Assembly (NCBI GenBank): GCA_019930625.1
Contig: CP082844.1
Location: forward strand, 4,030,001 to 4,094,000
DNA from: Nocardia asteroides
GTDB lineage: Bacteria; Actinomycetota; Actinomycetes; Mycobacteriales; Mycobacteriaceae
DNA length: 64,000 nt
Reading direction: 5' to 3'
Shown here: positions 10,572-19,708 of the stretch, in pieces
How the letters are laid out: every line of letters starts with the position of its first letter
How positions within the stretch are numbered: the first letter of the stretch is position 1
Program-made: the position numbers and the translations under genes
The notes under the pieces: model-generated
Seen by the model: the letters and a program-made list of their open reading frames with translations, nothing else
Told to the model about the DNA's origin: nothing
The model's database searches: none

Positions 10572-13163
10572 ATGGCAGGTAAGTCCCGCAGCACCACGAC
10601 GAGTCGGGCGCGGGCGGGATCGGCGCGGGGGAGGACCACCACGGCACGCTCTCGCGCGGCCACGCCCCGCGCGGCGACCCCTCGAACGACCGCGGCGCCC
10701 CGCAGGCGCCCCGCCCCGGCCCGGCGTCCGGTGCGCCGCACCTCGAACACGGCGCCACTGGCCGTCATCGGACGCGGCATCAGCAGCGGCTGGACCATGC
10801 TGGCCCGGGGGCTGGGTGCGACCACACGCACGCTGAGCCGGGCCGGGGAGATCGAACACGGCCATCGGCGCGACGGTGCCGCGCTGGCCCTGATCGCGGT
10901 GAGCGCCGTGATCGCGGCGGCGGTGTGGTTGTCGGCCGGCGGGCCGGTGGGCCACTGGGTCGAGGACGTGATCCGCGCGATCTCCGGATCGGCCTCGGCC
11001 GGATTGCCGTTCGTCGCCTCGGGCATCGCCGTCGTCCTGATGCGCACGGAACCGCGCCCCGAGATCCGGCCGCGACTGGTGCTCGGCGGCCTGCTGATCG
11101 GTCTGCCGATTCTCGGTCTGTGGCACATCGCGGCCGGCGCTCCCACCGACGCGCACGGACGTTCCCGCGCGGCGGGTTTCGTCGGCTTCGTGACCGGCGG
11201 GCCGCTGACCAACGGCCTCACCGCCTGGCTGTCTGTCCCGATCCTGTTGTTGGCCATCGTCTTCGGCGGGTTGCTGGTGACCGGAACCACCGTGCGCGAG
11301 GTGCCCGCCAAGCTGCGTCGATACTTCGGCACCGAGAACGGTGGCGACGAATACGGCGAATTCGACGGCGACTACCGGGACTACGATCCGGCCGGTTTCG
11401 ACGCCGACGGCTTCCCGGTGCGCCGCGGCGCCAAGCGGCGCGGTCGCACGCCCGCGGAGAACTACCCGCCCGACGAGTTCGGCGACCCCGACGCCGTTAC
11501 CGAGGCGATCGGCGAACCCCCGCTGCGGGACGCCAAGCCGATCGCGGTGGAGGAGCCCGCGCCGAAACCGAAACCGAAGAAGCAGCGTCCCGCCGCGGTC
11601 GTGGAGGATCAGACGCCACCGCCGCCGAAGCAACTGGAGTTCGTCACCGACCGCGAAGTCGAAGGCGACTACACCCTGCCACCGCTGTCGTTGCTGACCG
11701 ACGGGGATCCGCCCAAGAAACGCAGTGCCGCCAACGAATCGATGATCGAGGCGATCACCGAGGTGCTGGTGCAGTTCAAGATCGACGCCGCGGTGACCGG
11801 TTTCGTCCGCGGCCCGACGGTCACGCGCTACGAGGTCGAACTCGGGCCGGGGGTGAAAGTCGAGAAGATCACCGCACTGGCGCGCAACATCGCCTACGCC
11901 GTGGCGACGGAGAACGTCCGGCTGCTCGCGCCGATCCCCGGCAAGTCCGCCGTCGGCATCGAGGTGCCGAACGCCGACCGCGAGCTGGTCCGGCTGGCCG
12001 ACGTGCTCAAGGCGCCCAGCACCCGCAACGACCACCATCCGCTGGTGATCGGCCTGGGCAAGAACATCGAGGGCGAGTTCGTCTCGGCGAATCTGGCCAA
12101 GATGCCGCACCTGCTGGTGGCGGGCTCGACCGGTTCGGGAAAGTCGAGCTTCGTCAACTCGATGCTGGTGTCGCTGTTGCAGCGGGCGACGCCGGACGAG
12201 GTCCGGATGATCCTGATCGACCCGAAAATGGTGGAATTGACCCCCTACGAGGGCATTCCGCACCTGATCACACCCATCATCACCCAGCCGAAGAAGGCGG
12301 CGGCCGCGCTGGCCTGGCTGGTCGAGGAGATGGAGCAGCGCTATCAGGACATGCAGGCCAACAAGGTGCGCCACATCGACGACTTCAACAAGAAGGTGAA
12401 GTCGGGAGCGATCACCGCCCCGCTGGGCAGCGAACGGGTGTACCGGCCCTACCCGTACATCCTGGCCATCGTCGACGAGTTGGCCGATCTCATGATGACC
12501 GCTCCGCGGGACGTGGAAGACGCCATCGTCCGCATCACCCAGAAGGCCCGCGCGGCAGGCATCCATCTGGTGCTGGCCACCCAGCGGCCGTCGGTCGACG
12601 TGGTGACCGGTTTGATCAAGACGAATGTGCCCTCCCGGCTGGCCTTCGCCACCTCGTCGCTGACCGATTCCCGGGTCATCCTCGACCAGCCCGGCGCGGA
12701 GAAGCTGATCGGCATGGGCGACGGGTTGTTCCTGCCGATGGGCGCGGGCAAGCCGACTCGGCTGCAAGGCGCGTTCATCAGCGACGAGGAGATCCACGGC
12801 GTCGTCGATTTCGCCAAGAACCAGGCCGAGCCGGAATACCAAGAGGGCGTCACCGCCGCGAAGGCCGGGGAGAAGAAGGACGTCGACCCCGATATCGGCG
12901 ATGATCTCGACGTCTTCCTGCAAGCGGTGGAACTGGTGGTCACCTCGCAGTTCGGGTCCACCTCCATGCTGCAGCGCAAGCTGCGCGTCGGCTTCGCCAA
13001 AGCGGGACGGCTGATGGATCTCATGGAGACCCGCGGCGTCGTCGGCCCGAGTGAGGGGTCCAAGGCGCGCGACGTGCTCGTGAAACCCGATGAGCTGGAA
13101 GGGCTGCTGTGGTCGATCCGCGGCGGCGGCGATGAGGGTGACTCGGCCGGGCCGCAGGAGTGA
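10572..13163 (+). CDS. ftsK: DNA translocase FtsK
   Basis: FtsK pumps chromosome ends through the division septum. This 863-residue protein has a basic, Ala/Arg/Thr-rich N-terminus, four membrane helices (about 95-245), an acidic and proline-rich linker (about 255-370), and the RecA-like motor. Walker A is GSTGSGKSS (K524) and Walker B lies in IVDELADL near 635. The C-terminal gamma winged helix that reads KOPS sequences is intact. The ATG lies six bases after TAGCCT, which suggests a leaderless transcript. Confidence 0.95.
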   Translation: MAGKSRSTTTSRARAGSARGRTTTARSRAATPRAATPRTTAAPRRRPAPARRPVRRTSNTAPLAVIGRGISSGWTMLARGLGATTRTLSRAGEIEHGHRRDGAALALIAVSAVIAAAVWLSAGGPVGHWVEDVIRAISGSASAGLPFVASGIAVVLMRTEPRPEIRPRLVLGGLLIGLPILGLWHIAAGAPTDAHGRSRAAGFVGFVTGGPLTNGLTAWLSVPILLLAIVFGGLLVTGTTVREVPAKLRRYFGTENGGDEYGEFDGDYRDYDPAGFDADGFPVRRGAKRRGRTPAENYPPDEFGDPDAVTEAIGEPPLRDAKPIAVEEPAPKPKPKKQRPAAVVEDQTPPPPKQLEFVTDREVEGDYTLPPLSLLTDGDPPKKRSAANESMIEAITEVLVQFKIDAAVTGFVRGPTVTRYEVELGPGVKVEKITALARNIAYAVATENVRLLAPIPGKSAVGIEVPNADRELVRLADVLKAPSTRNDHHPLVIGLGKNIEGEFVSANLAKMPHLLVAGSTGSGKSSFVNSMLVSLLQRATPDEVRMILIDPKMVELTPYEGIPHLITPIITQPKKAAAALAWLVEEMEQRYQDMQANKVRHIDDFNKKVKSGAITAPLGSERVYRPYPYILAIVDELADLMMTAPRDVEDAIVRITQKARAAGIHLVLATQRPSVDVVTGLIKTNVPSRLAFATSSLTDSRVILDQPGAEKLIGMGDGLFLPMGAGKPTRLQGAFISDEEIHGVVDFAKNQAEPEYQEGVTAAKAGEKKDVDPDIGDDLDVFLQAVELVVTSQFGSTSMLQRKLRVGFAKAGRLMDLMETRGVVGPSEGSKARDVLVKPDELEGLLWSIRGGGDEGDSAGPQE

Positions 13164-13169
13164 TCGGGC

Positions 13170-13246
13170 TGGTTCCCTCGGCGAGATTCGAACTCGCATC
13201 TCCCGGAATCTAGGTCCGGCGCCTCTACCTGTTGGGCTACGAGGGA
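13170..13246 (-). tRNA. Atypical tRNA, anticodon UAG (Leu-like)
   Basis: On the minus strand this folds into a cloverleaf. It has a perfect 7-bp acceptor stem (TCCCTCG/CGAGGGA), U8, A14, G18G19, a perfect anticodon stem CCGGA/TCCGG, a 5-base variable region and a perfect T-arm (GCGAG TTCGAAT CTCGC). Discriminator A and CCA are encoded. The anticodon loop CCTAGAT reads as UAG, which would decode leucine CUA. However, leucine tRNAs normally carry a long variable arm, and position 33 is C instead of the near-universal U. Decoding identity is therefore uncertain. It lies seven bases after ftsK on the opposite strand. Confidence 0.6.
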
Positions 13247-13274
13247 GCGGTCGCGGTGCGACCTGGAGACTCGG

Positions 13275-13346
13275 CACGGACGGAGGGGGTCGAACCCCGG
13301 CCAACGGTTTTGCCAGACCGCCGCTCTACGACTGAGCTACGTCCGT
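13275..13346 (-). tRNA. Atypical tRNA with 8-base anticodon loop (Cys-like)
   Basis: On the minus strand the acceptor stem ACGGACG/CGTCCGT and the D-stem GCTC/GAGC pair perfectly. The anticodon stem GCGGT/ACCGT encloses an eight-base loop, CTGGCAAA. Deleting one G gives CTGCAAA, the common tRNA-Cys(GCA) loop. The T-arm has one mismatch and one G-T pair, the D-loop lacks the GG pair, and CCA is not encoded (CCG follows). It could be a degenerate tRNA or one with an expanded loop. It sits 28 bases upstream of the UAG tRNA, so both may come from one transcript. Confidence 0.45.
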
Positions 13347-13874
13347 CTGCACGACAAAAGGGTCACCCCTCGGCGATTCGCCGCGGAGTGACCCTTGGTG
13401 CACGGGTCTGCGAAAGACACGTTCAGGGGCGGCTCCGCGCGCTCATCCGCCAATGGGAGACGGACGAGACCGATAGCACAACGCGGGCTCGCGAGTGCCG
13501 GGCATCACTCGGCGACATCAGCCGCCGTGTCGTCCCGGTCATCGGTGTCGCCTTCCTGTGGTCCGATCTTCGCCGGTTCAAAAACTAACACCGGACTCCG
13601 GCGTTGGGAACCGCTTTTCGGTCGACGACGACCCTACCTCCTTCAGTACTTCCGCGCCCGCAAGGCGTCGCTCGGGAGCCGGTGGGTCAGGCGAACTCGC
13701 CGCGCATCCGTCCCGCTTCGCGCCGCTTGGCGCTCACGGTGGGCGACTGTGGCCCGAAACGTCGACTGAACGGATGTGGAATTATGGGCGGCAATCACCC
13801 CGCTACTGAAGAGCAACGGACATTTCCGGCATTATGGACATCATGATGATCTTCGCTTCCGATCGGCGCGCCGC
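13347..13874. other. Gene-free region between tRNA pair and terC
   Basis: About 530 bases hold no convincing protein-coding frame. Apart from the hairpin at 13358-13396, the region has no repeat or riboswitch motif I can recognise. A yybP-ykoY manganese riboswitch, known upstream of some terC/alx genes, was looked for and not found by eye. Confidence 0.5.
13358..13396 (-). terminator. Minus-strand intrinsic terminator
   Basis: Nine outer base pairs (AAGGGTCAC/GTGACCCTT) enclose a further GC-rich inner stem. Read on the minus strand the hairpin is followed by TTTTG, so it would stop transcripts coming from the terC side. No annotated minus-strand gene lies there, which leaves the transcript it ends unexplained. 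Confidence 0.65.
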
Positions 13875-14855
13875 ATGCACGTAACCGCACTCGAATGGAC
13901 GATCACCATCGTCGTGATCCTCGGACTGTTCGTCTTCGACTTCTTCGCACACGTCCGCACCCCGCACGAGCCGACGTTCCGGGAGTCCGGCTTCTGGTCC
14001 GCGGTCTACATCGGGCTGGCGCTGCTCTTCGGCGGCGTCGTCGCCTGGCAGTGGGGCTCGACCTACGCGGGGGAGTACTACGCGGGCTTCGTCACCGAGA
14101 AGGCGCTCTCGGTGGACAACCTGTTCGTCTTCCTGATCATCATGTCCACCTTCGCGGTGCCGCGGATCTACCAGCAGAAGGTGCTGCTGATCGGCATCGT
14201 GCTCGCTCTGGTGATGCGGGGTGCGTTCATCGCCGTCGGCGCGGCCGCGATAAGTGCCTTCAGCTGGGTGTTCTACCTGTTCGGGCTCTTCCTCATCTAC
14301 ACAGCGGTCAAGCTGATGCGCGAGAGCGGCCATGAAGTCGAAGTCGAGGAGAAACGCGACAGCCGGATCGTCGCGCTGGCCAAGCGCGTGCTGCCGACCA
14401 CCGACGAATACGACGGCGACAAGCTGGTGACCAAGATCGACGGGCGCCGTGCGGTGACGCCGCTGTTGCTGGCCTTGCTGGCGATCGGGTTCGCCGACCT
14501 GCTCTTCGCGCTGGACTCCATCCCGGCCATCTACGGCCTCACCGAGCAGCCGTACCTGGTCTTCACTGCCAACGCCTTCGCGCTCATGGGCCTGCGCCAG
14601 CTGTACTTCCTGATCGGCGGGCTGCTCGACCGGCTGGTCTACCTGTCCTACGGGCTGGCGGCGATTCTCGCGTTCATCGGCGTGAAGCTGGTGCTGCACG
14701 CCTTGCACGAGAACACGCTGCCGTTCGTCAACGGCGGCGAGCACGTCGCGGTCCCGGAGATCTCCACGCCGGTGTCGCTGGGCGTCATCCTGGCGATTCT
14801 GGTCGTCGCGACGGTCGCCAGCCTGCTGCGCACGCGCGCCCGAGCGGACCGTTAG
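13875..14855 (+). CDS. TerC/Alx family integral membrane protein
   Basis: This 326-residue polytopic protein has eight or nine predicted membrane helices and the family motif EYYAGFVTEKALSVDNLFVF, with conserved acidic residues inside the membrane (SVDNLF ... FALDSIPA). TerC/Alx proteins are linked to manganese export and tellurite resistance. The ATG at 13875 gives the family start; an upstream in-frame ATG at 13776 adds 33 unlikely residues. The M. tuberculosis homologue (Rv2723, from memory) lies close to the same conserved block. Confidence 0.85.
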   Translation: MHVTALEWTITIVVILGLFVFDFFAHVRTPHEPTFRESGFWSAVYIGLALLFGGVVAWQWGSTYAGEYYAGFVTEKALSVDNLFVFLIIMSTFAVPRIYQQKVLLIGIVLALVMRGAFIAVGAAAISAFSWVFYLFGLFLIYTAVKLMRESGHEVEVEEKRDSRIVALAKRVLPTTDEYDGDKLVTKIDGRRAVTPLLLALLAIGFADLLFALDSIPAIYGLTEQPYLVFTANAFALMGLRQLYFLIGGLLDRLVYLSYGLAAILAFIGVKLVLHALHENTLPFVNGGEHVAVPEISTPVSLGVILAILVVATVASLLRTRARADR

Positions 14856-15148
14856 CCGCTGGAGGAGGACGCGAAGGCGCCGAAAACCGGGGCCCATTCG
14901 ACGGCGCGCACATCGTCGATGAGACTCTCCCGGGCGAACGGATCCCGCGCGAGCAGGTCCTTCAGGCGGCCCGCGTCCTCCGCGCGGAAGATCAGCAGCG
15001 CTCCGGAGCCGTCCGGGTACGGACCGCTGCTGAGCAGGACGCCGGACTCGAGCAGACCGGCCAGCCAGGCCCGGTGCTCAGGACGGTGGACGTCCCGGTC
15101 TGCGGCCGTGGCTTCGGAGTAGACGTAGTGGACGGCGAAGATCGGCAC
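14852..15148 (-). CDS. YciI-like protein
   Basis: This 98-residue protein has the YciI fold signature: a beta-strand opening (IFAVHYVYS), the conserved RPEHRAWLAGLLESG segment with the family His, and GSGALLIFRAED. The GTG at 15148 follows AGGAAG, which decides the start. Such small dimeric proteins are thought to be enzymes of the dimeric alpha-beta barrel class, but the substrate is unknown. It overlaps the end of terC by four bases, tail to tail. Confidence 0.78.
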   Translation of the reverse strand: MPIFAVHYVYSEATAADRDVHRPEHRAWLAGLLESGVLLSSGPYPDGSGALLIFRAEDAGRLKDLLARDPFARESLIDDVRAVEWAPVFGAFASSSSG

Positions 15149-15174
15149 GGGTATCGCTTCCTGTGGGGAGGGAC

Positions 15175-15741
15175 TCAAAGCGTCAGCAGCATCCGAGTAT
15201 TGCCGAGGGTGTTGGGCTTCACATAGCTCAGATCGAGGAACTCGGCCACGCCGGTGTCGTAGGAGCGGCACATCTCGGCGTACACCTCCGCGGTGACCGG
15301 CGTGCCGTCGATCTCGACGAACCCGTGCCTGCCGAAGAACTCCACCTCGAAGGTCAGCACGAACAGCCGCTGCAACTCGAGTTCACGGGCCACCGTGATC
15401 AGCCGCTGCACGATGAGCTTGCCCACACCGGTGCCCTTGACGTCGGGGTGCACCGCGACCGTGCGCACCTCGCCGAGGTCGGCCCACAGCACGTGCAGCG
15501 CGCCGCAGCCGACGACGCGCCCGTCCAGTTCGGCGACCCAGAACTCCTGCACCGCCTCGTAGAGGGTGACCAGGTTCTTTTCCAGCAGGATCCGGCCTGC
15601 GTAGACGTCGATGAGGTGCTTGATCTCGGGCACGTCGGAGGTGCGCGCGCGTCGGACCACCGGGACGGAGTTCCGCGCGGCCGAAGCCGCGCCCGGGTAC
15701 GCGTCGCTTGTCGAACCACCTAGTGGTCCCCGAGAGGTCAT
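15175..15741 (-). CDS. argA: GNAT N-acetyltransferase, ArgA type
   Basis: This 188-residue single GNAT domain matches the mycobacterial N-acetylglutamate synthase (Rv2747 group), which makes N-acetylglutamate for arginine synthesis. The acetyl-CoA pyrophosphate loop is VKGTGVGKLIV. The motif ARTSDVPEIKHLIDVYAG opens the domain and ELQRLFVLTFEVEFFGRHGF matches the ArgA C-terminal pattern. The ATG at 15741 is used; a GTG at 15750 is possible. Its place between ftsK and pgsA on the opposite strand matches mycobacteria. Confidence 0.82.
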   Translation of the reverse strand: MTSRGPLGGSTSDAYPGAASAARNSVPVVRRARTSDVPEIKHLIDVYAGRILLEKNLVTLYEAVQEFWVAELDGRVVGCGALHVLWADLGEVRTVAVHPDVKGTGVGKLIVQRLITVARELELQRLFVLTFEVEFFGRHGFVEIDGTPVTAEVYAEMCRSYDTGVAEFLDLSYVKPNTLGNTRMLLTL

Positions 15742-15883
15742 GGGGTGCACAGTAGTCGGCCCGGCTACCGATAGTCTGAACGTGTGCCGCAGATCCGCTC
15801 GTTCAGCTCACCGCGTCGCGCCGGTCGGCGCGGCGGGATGACGAGGCGGTCGTGACGCAGCCGGCCGCAGGTGAGGCGGAGGC

Positions 15884-16537
15884 ATGAGCGTGCAACCCGA
15901 CGAGACGGACCGCCCCTGGAGCGCGCCCGCCCCGGTCCGGCCGGGTTTCGCCCAGGCCGAGACCGAAGCGCCGCTGCTGAACATCGCGAATGTGCTCACC
16001 ATGCTGCGCATCGCGATCGTGCCGCTGTTCGTCGTCGCCTTGTTCGTCGGCGACGGTCACGAGACCGGCTGGCGGATCACCGCCGCCGCGCTGTTCGGTG
16101 TGGCCGCGATCACCGACCGATTCGACGGGCAACTGGCTCGCAAATACGGCCTGGTGACCGATTTCGGCAAACTGGCCGACCCCATCGCGGACAAGGCGCT
16201 GATCGGGTCGGCGGTGATCGGGCTGTCGGTGCTCGGTGATCTGGCCTGGTGGATCACGGTGGTGATCTGCGGCCGCGAGATCGGCGTGACGCTGCTGCGG
16301 CTGCTGGTGGTGCGGCGCGGCGTGATTCCCGCCGGGCGCGGCGGCAAGCTCAAGACGCTGGTCCAATCGCTGGCGATCGCCATGCTGCTGCTGCCGCTGT
16401 CGGGTTGGGTCGGCGAGATCGGTATGGCCCTGATGTACCTGGCGGTGCTGCTGACCGTGGTGACCGGGCTGGACTACGTCGGCCAGGCGGCCAGGGTGTG
16501 GTTCGCGGGCGGACCGGGGCGGGCGCGCGGCCTATGA
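15884..16537 (+). CDS. pgsA: CDP-diacylglycerol-glycerol-3-phosphate phosphatidyltransferase
   Basis: This 217-residue membrane enzyme makes phosphatidylglycerol phosphate. The CDP-alcohol phosphotransferase motif, with pattern DxxDG-x2-AR-x8-G-x3-D-x3-D, lies at about 75-103 (DRFDGQLAR ... TDFGKLADPIADK). About five hydrophobic segments are present after a polar 30-residue N-terminus. The stop overlaps the cinA start (ATGA), so both genes are coupled. Confidence 0.92.
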   Translation: MSVQPDETDRPWSAPAPVRPGFAQAETEAPLLNIANVLTMLRIAIVPLFVVALFVGDGHETGWRITAAALFGVAAITDRFDGQLARKYGLVTDFGKLADPIADKALIGSAVIGLSVLGDLAWWITVVICGREIGVTLLRLLVVRRGVIPAGRGGKLKTLVQSLAIAMLLLPLSGWVGEIGMALMYLAVLLTVVTGLDYVGQAARVWFAGGPGRARGL

Positions 16538-17061
16538 GTGATCCACTCGTCGCCGCCGTACCCGCCACCGATCTCGTCCGTGCGCTGGTGACCGTGCGGC
16601 AGACCGTGGCCACCGCCGAATCGCTGACCGCCGGACTCCTCGCCGCGACCATCGCCGGGGTTCCCGGCGCCAGCGCCGTGCTGCGCGGCGGTCTGGTGGT
16701 GTACGCCACCGATCTCAAGCACAGCCTCGCCGGCGTCGACGCGGCGGTGCTCGCCGCCGAAGGCCCGGTGGCCGCCGGCACCGCCGAACAACTGGCCGTC
16801 GGCGCCCGCACACGATGCGGCGCGGACTGGGGTGTGGGGCTGACCGGCGTGGCAGGCCCCGATTCGCAGGACGGTCATCCGGTCGGCACGGTCTTCCTCG
16901 GGCTGGCCGGCCCCGGGCATTCCGAGGTGATGCGGTTGAAACTCCCCGGCGACCGGTGGACGATCAGAATTGGTGCGACGCACACGGCGGTGTCGGAATT
17001 GCTGCGGTGTGTGCGGGAGGCGGGCACGGGCCCGGCCGACCGCGTCGGGCGCAGCGGCTGA
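16534..17061 (+). CDS. cinA: CinA C-terminal-domain protein (nicotinamide-nucleotide amidase type)
   Basis: This 175-residue protein consists only of the CinA C-terminal (PncC-like) domain, without the N-terminal MoaB-like half. Signature [15 protein letters not shown] contains the conserved Ser of the amidohydrolase; [20 protein letters not shown] is also intact. Members deamidate NMN to nicotinate mononucleotide in pyridine-nucleotide salvage. It is read from a start overlapping pgsA and directly precedes clgR. Confidence 0.85.
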   Translation: MSDPLVAAVPATDLVRALVTVRQTVATAESLTAGLLAATIAGVPGASAVLRGGLVVYATDLKHSLAGVDAAVLAAEGPVAAGTAEQLAVGARTRCGADWGVGLTGVAGPDSQDGHPVGTVFLGLAGPGHSEVMRLKLPGDRWTIRIGATHTAVSELLRCVREAGTGPADRVGRSG

Positions 17062-17073
17062 GGAGTCCAGGGC

Positions 17074-17100
17074 GGGAACCACTGCCCCGGCTCCGACGTT
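17074..17100 (+). promoter_or_regulatory. Sigma-E-like promoter of clgR
   Basis: GGGAAC at 17074-17079 and CGTT at 17097-17100, about 16-17 bases apart, match the extracytoplasmic-function sigma-E pattern of mycobacteria (GGAAC ... CGTT). The site lies 72 bases before the clgR ATG. Sigma-E control of clgR is known in M. tuberculosis; here it is inferred from the motif. Confidence 0.6.
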
Positions 17101-17171
17101 GTGCCAGAAAGAACGGCATGCGTGGGGTCGAGAATCGCGTCGGCCCGGCGACCGGAGCGAAGGAGAACGAG

Positions 17172-17636
17172 ATGACGCTGCTGCGAGAGGCGATCGGGGA
17201 CAGTTTGCGGCGTGCGCGTCTCGCCCAGAACCGGACCTTGCGCGAGGTGTCGACGTCGGCGCGGGTGAGCTTGGGCTATCTCTCCGAAGTCGAGCGCGGT
17301 CGCAAGGAGGCCTCCAGCGAATTGCTGGCCGCCATCTGCGAAGCGCTGGACGTGCCCCTGTCGCGGGTTCTGTGGGATGTGAGCACGATCATGGCGGGGG
17401 CCGACGGACCGGCGGCAGCCGCGCCGGTGGACGAGGCGGCGCCGGCGCCCGCCGCTGCCGAGTCCGAGCAGACAGCCGCCGAGCCCGCGGCGCAGGCCGA
17501 ACCCGCGCTGGCTCCGACGTCGGCGAGTATGTCGGCCGCCGACCCGGCCACCCGGCCGCTGCCGCTGGCGGAGGACACCCGGATCGTCATCCCCGCTCCG
17601 CGATCGGACATGTTGGTCCTGGTGAAGGGCGTGTGA
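17172..17636 (+). CDS. clgR: Transcriptional activator ClgR
   Basis: This 154-residue protein has an XRE-type helix-turn-helix (residues 5-65; ISSA-type core [19 protein letters not shown]) followed by an Ala/Glu/Pro-rich linker and a short conserved C-terminus. ClgR activates clp protease, chaperone and psp genes under envelope and protein-folding stress, and is itself degraded by Clp in relatives. The ATG follows GAAGGAGAACG. It is the first gene of a clgR-pspA-pspM set. Confidence 0.9.
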   Translation: MTLLREAIGDSLRRARLAQNRTLREVSTSARVSLGYLSEVERGRKEASSELLAAICEALDVPLSRVLWDVSTIMAGADGPAAAAPVDEAAPAPAAAESEQTAAEPAAQAEPALAPTSASMSAADPATRPLPLAEDTRIVIPAPRSDMLVLVKGV

Positions 17637-17835
17637 CGCACGACGGAACATGGCCACGGCGGCAACGCTGCGGCCCGGCGCGAAAAGCGGATAGATTCTC
17701 TGTAGGCGTCGGTTGGGTCGGGTTCGCCCGGCCCAGGTGCCACATGGTGGAGGATAGGCACATATCGAGTGCGTGACGGTCGCGCACTGGAGTCGCGCCG
17801 AAGCGCGGCATGTCAGATGGAGGCGGGATCAATCG

Positions 17836-18657
17836 ATGGCTAATCCGTTCGTCAAGGCCTGGAAATACCTGATGGCCCTCTTCGACGCGAAGATCGAGGA
17901 GCACGCGGATCCGAAGGTCCAGATTCAGCAGGCTATCGAGGAAGCCCAGCGGCAACACCAGGCCCTTTCACAGCAGGCCGCGTCGGTCATCGGCAACCAG
18001 CGTCAACTGGAGATGAAGCTGAACCGGCAGCTGGACGAGGTCGAGAAGCTCAACGCCAATACACGCCAAGCCGTCCTACTGGCCGATCAGGCCACCGCGG
18101 CGGGCGACACGGAGAAGGCGATCCAGTACACCAATGCCGCCGAGGCGTTCGCCGCGCAGTTGGTCACCGCCGAGCAATCCATCGAGGACCTGAAGGTCTT
18201 GCACGACCAGTCGCTGCAGGCGGCCGCCCAGGCGAAGAAGGCCGTGGAGCAGAACGCGATGCTGTTGCAGCAGAAGGTCGCCGAGCGCACCAAGCTGCTC
18301 AGCCAGCTGGAGCAGGCCAAGATGCAGGAGCAGGTCTCCGCCTCGCTGCAGCAGATGGATTCGACGCTGTCGGCGCCGGGCAGCACACCGAGCCTGGACG
18401 CGGTACGCGAGAAGATCGAGCGCCGCTACGCCAACGCGCTCGGCTCCGCCGAACTCGCACAGAACTCGGTGCAGGGCCGGATGCTCGAGGTGCAGCAGGC
18501 CAGCATTCAGATGGCCGGACACAGCAAGTTGGAGCAGATCCGCGCGTCCATGCGGGGAGACCAGTTGCCCGCCGGTGGCGCCCAGCCCGCCATCAATCCG
18601 GCTCAGGCCAATGCGGCCCAGCCGCAGATGGACAAGGGACAGGCCGCACAGCAGTAG
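17836..18657 (+). CDS. pspA: PspA/IM30 family envelope-stress protein (35-kDa antigen type)
   Basis: This 273-residue, almost entirely helical protein starts with the amphipathic membrane-binding helix [20 protein letters not shown], followed by long Gln/Glu/Lys-rich coiled coils (about 30-230) and a Gln/Pro/Ala tail. It is the homologue of the mycobacterial 35-kDa antigen (Rv2744c), which binds damaged membranes. GGAGG lies 12 bases before the ATG. The spacing of 199 bases to clgR leaves room for an extra promoter. Confidence 0.9.
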   Translation: MANPFVKAWKYLMALFDAKIEEHADPKVQIQQAIEEAQRQHQALSQQAASVIGNQRQLEMKLNRQLDEVEKLNANTRQAVLLADQATAAGDTEKAIQYTNAAEAFAAQLVTAEQSIEDLKVLHDQSLQAAAQAKKAVEQNAMLLQQKVAERTKLLSQLEQAKMQEQVSASLQQMDSTLSAPGSTPSLDAVREKIERRYANALGSAELAQNSVQGRMLEVQQASIQMAGHSKLEQIRASMRGDQLPAGGAQPAINPAQANAAQPQMDKGQAAQQ

Positions 18658-18806
18658 TCTCGAGCACAGTTCGGCGGCACGTGTCGGTGGGGGCTGGTTC
18701 ACTGGAACACAAGGCGTGAGGACCCGACCGGCCGGCCGTCGGCCGAGTCGGGCAGTCGAGTTCCGGGCCTCTGTCTGTCCGATGTGCAACCGGTGGGAGA
18801 GAAGGT

Positions 18807-19697
18807 ATGAGCGGCAGTGCATTTCGCGAGCGGCAGCTCGACACGCGGCGCCTGCGCGGATCCGCGATGATCCGGGCACAGGCCGCGCTCGCGCCCCAGC
18901 CGGGCAGCCTGCCGGACAGCATTCGCGAAGTCGGTGAGAACGCACTCGTCGCCGTGCGACGCTGGGCTGATCCACGGGAGCGCGAGCTGCGTCGTCGCCG
19001 CAGGGTTCGCCGCCGCAGCTTTCAGCTGGGCACCGTGTCCGGCCTGACCACGGCGGGAACCGTTGGCCTTGTCGTGCTTTCGGCGCCGGTGTGGGCGGTG
19101 GTCATGGTCGGCGGCGGCGCGGTCGCGCTGGTGACCGGTGCGGCACTGAGCACCCGCCGTTATCTGCGTCTGCGGGGCGCGCCGCTGCCGCAAGCGGCGT
19201 TCATTCCGCGGAAACAGCCACCGCTGTGGTCGAACGCCCGGCCGCCGATCGCACGCCTGGTTCGTGCGGAAAAGGCATTGCACGGGATGGGCGTTCAGAT
19301 CGCGCGTTCGCACCGGCTGCCGCCGGAGGAGTTGGCCGACCTGCTCGAAACGGCCGCCTCGGGAGCGGCGGCGCTGCACGCCCTCGCCACCGACATCACG
19401 GCGATGGAACAGGGCCTCGGCGCGATCGGGAGCGCGGATTCGCCGGCGGCGGTGGCGCTCACCGAGAATCTGCGACTGACCCTGGCCGGGCTCGATGCGG
19501 GCGTGGTGGAGTACGAACAGGTCGTGGCCGCGGCGGGCCGGATTCTCGCGGTTGCGGAGAACACCGTGGTGCGGCACAACTTCGACACCATCGTGGCGGA
19601 TCTGCGTGACGCCTCCGACCGGCTGGACGGCTGGGCCCAAGCTCTCACCGAGGTGGCCGACAAATCGGTGCCCGCGTTCCCGCGGCCACCGATCTGA
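18807..19697 (+). CDS. pspM: Phage-shock-system membrane protein PspM
   Basis: This 296-residue protein matches Rv2743c (PspM), the integral partner of PspA in mycobacteria. A basic N-terminus (RRRRRVRRRSF) precedes two membrane helices (about 72-115) and a helical cytosolic domain (about 160-290). A fourth gene equivalent to pspN (Rv2742c) is not seen after it. The ATG at 18807 follows GAGAAGG. Confidence 0.82.
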   Translation: MSGSAFRERQLDTRRLRGSAMIRAQAALAPQPGSLPDSIREVGENALVAVRRWADPRERELRRRRRVRRRSFQLGTVSGLTTAGTVGLVVLSAPVWAVVMVGGGAVALVTGAALSTRRYLRLRGAPLPQAAFIPRKQPPLWSNARPPIARLVRAEKALHGMGVQIARSHRLPPEELADLLETAASGAAALHALATDITAMEQGLGAIGSADSPAAVALTENLRLTLAGLDAGVVEYEQVVAAAGRILAVAENTVVRHNFDTIVADLRDASDRLDGWAQALTEVADKSVPAFPRPPI

Positions 19698-19708
19698 TCG
19701 GATCCTCT

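Noticed and set aside
10467..13304. 945-codon minus-strand frame opposite ftsK
   Set aside because: It mirrors the ftsK coding pattern and spans the tRNA pair; low-complexity Arg/Gly/His composition shows it is a shadow frame.
13170..13346. Prophage or integrative element at the tRNA pair
   Set aside because: No integrase, phage gene or direct att repeat is seen on either side.
13560..13874. yybP-ykoY manganese riboswitch before terC
   Set aside because: The conserved core pattern could not be found by eye; a covariance search would be needed.
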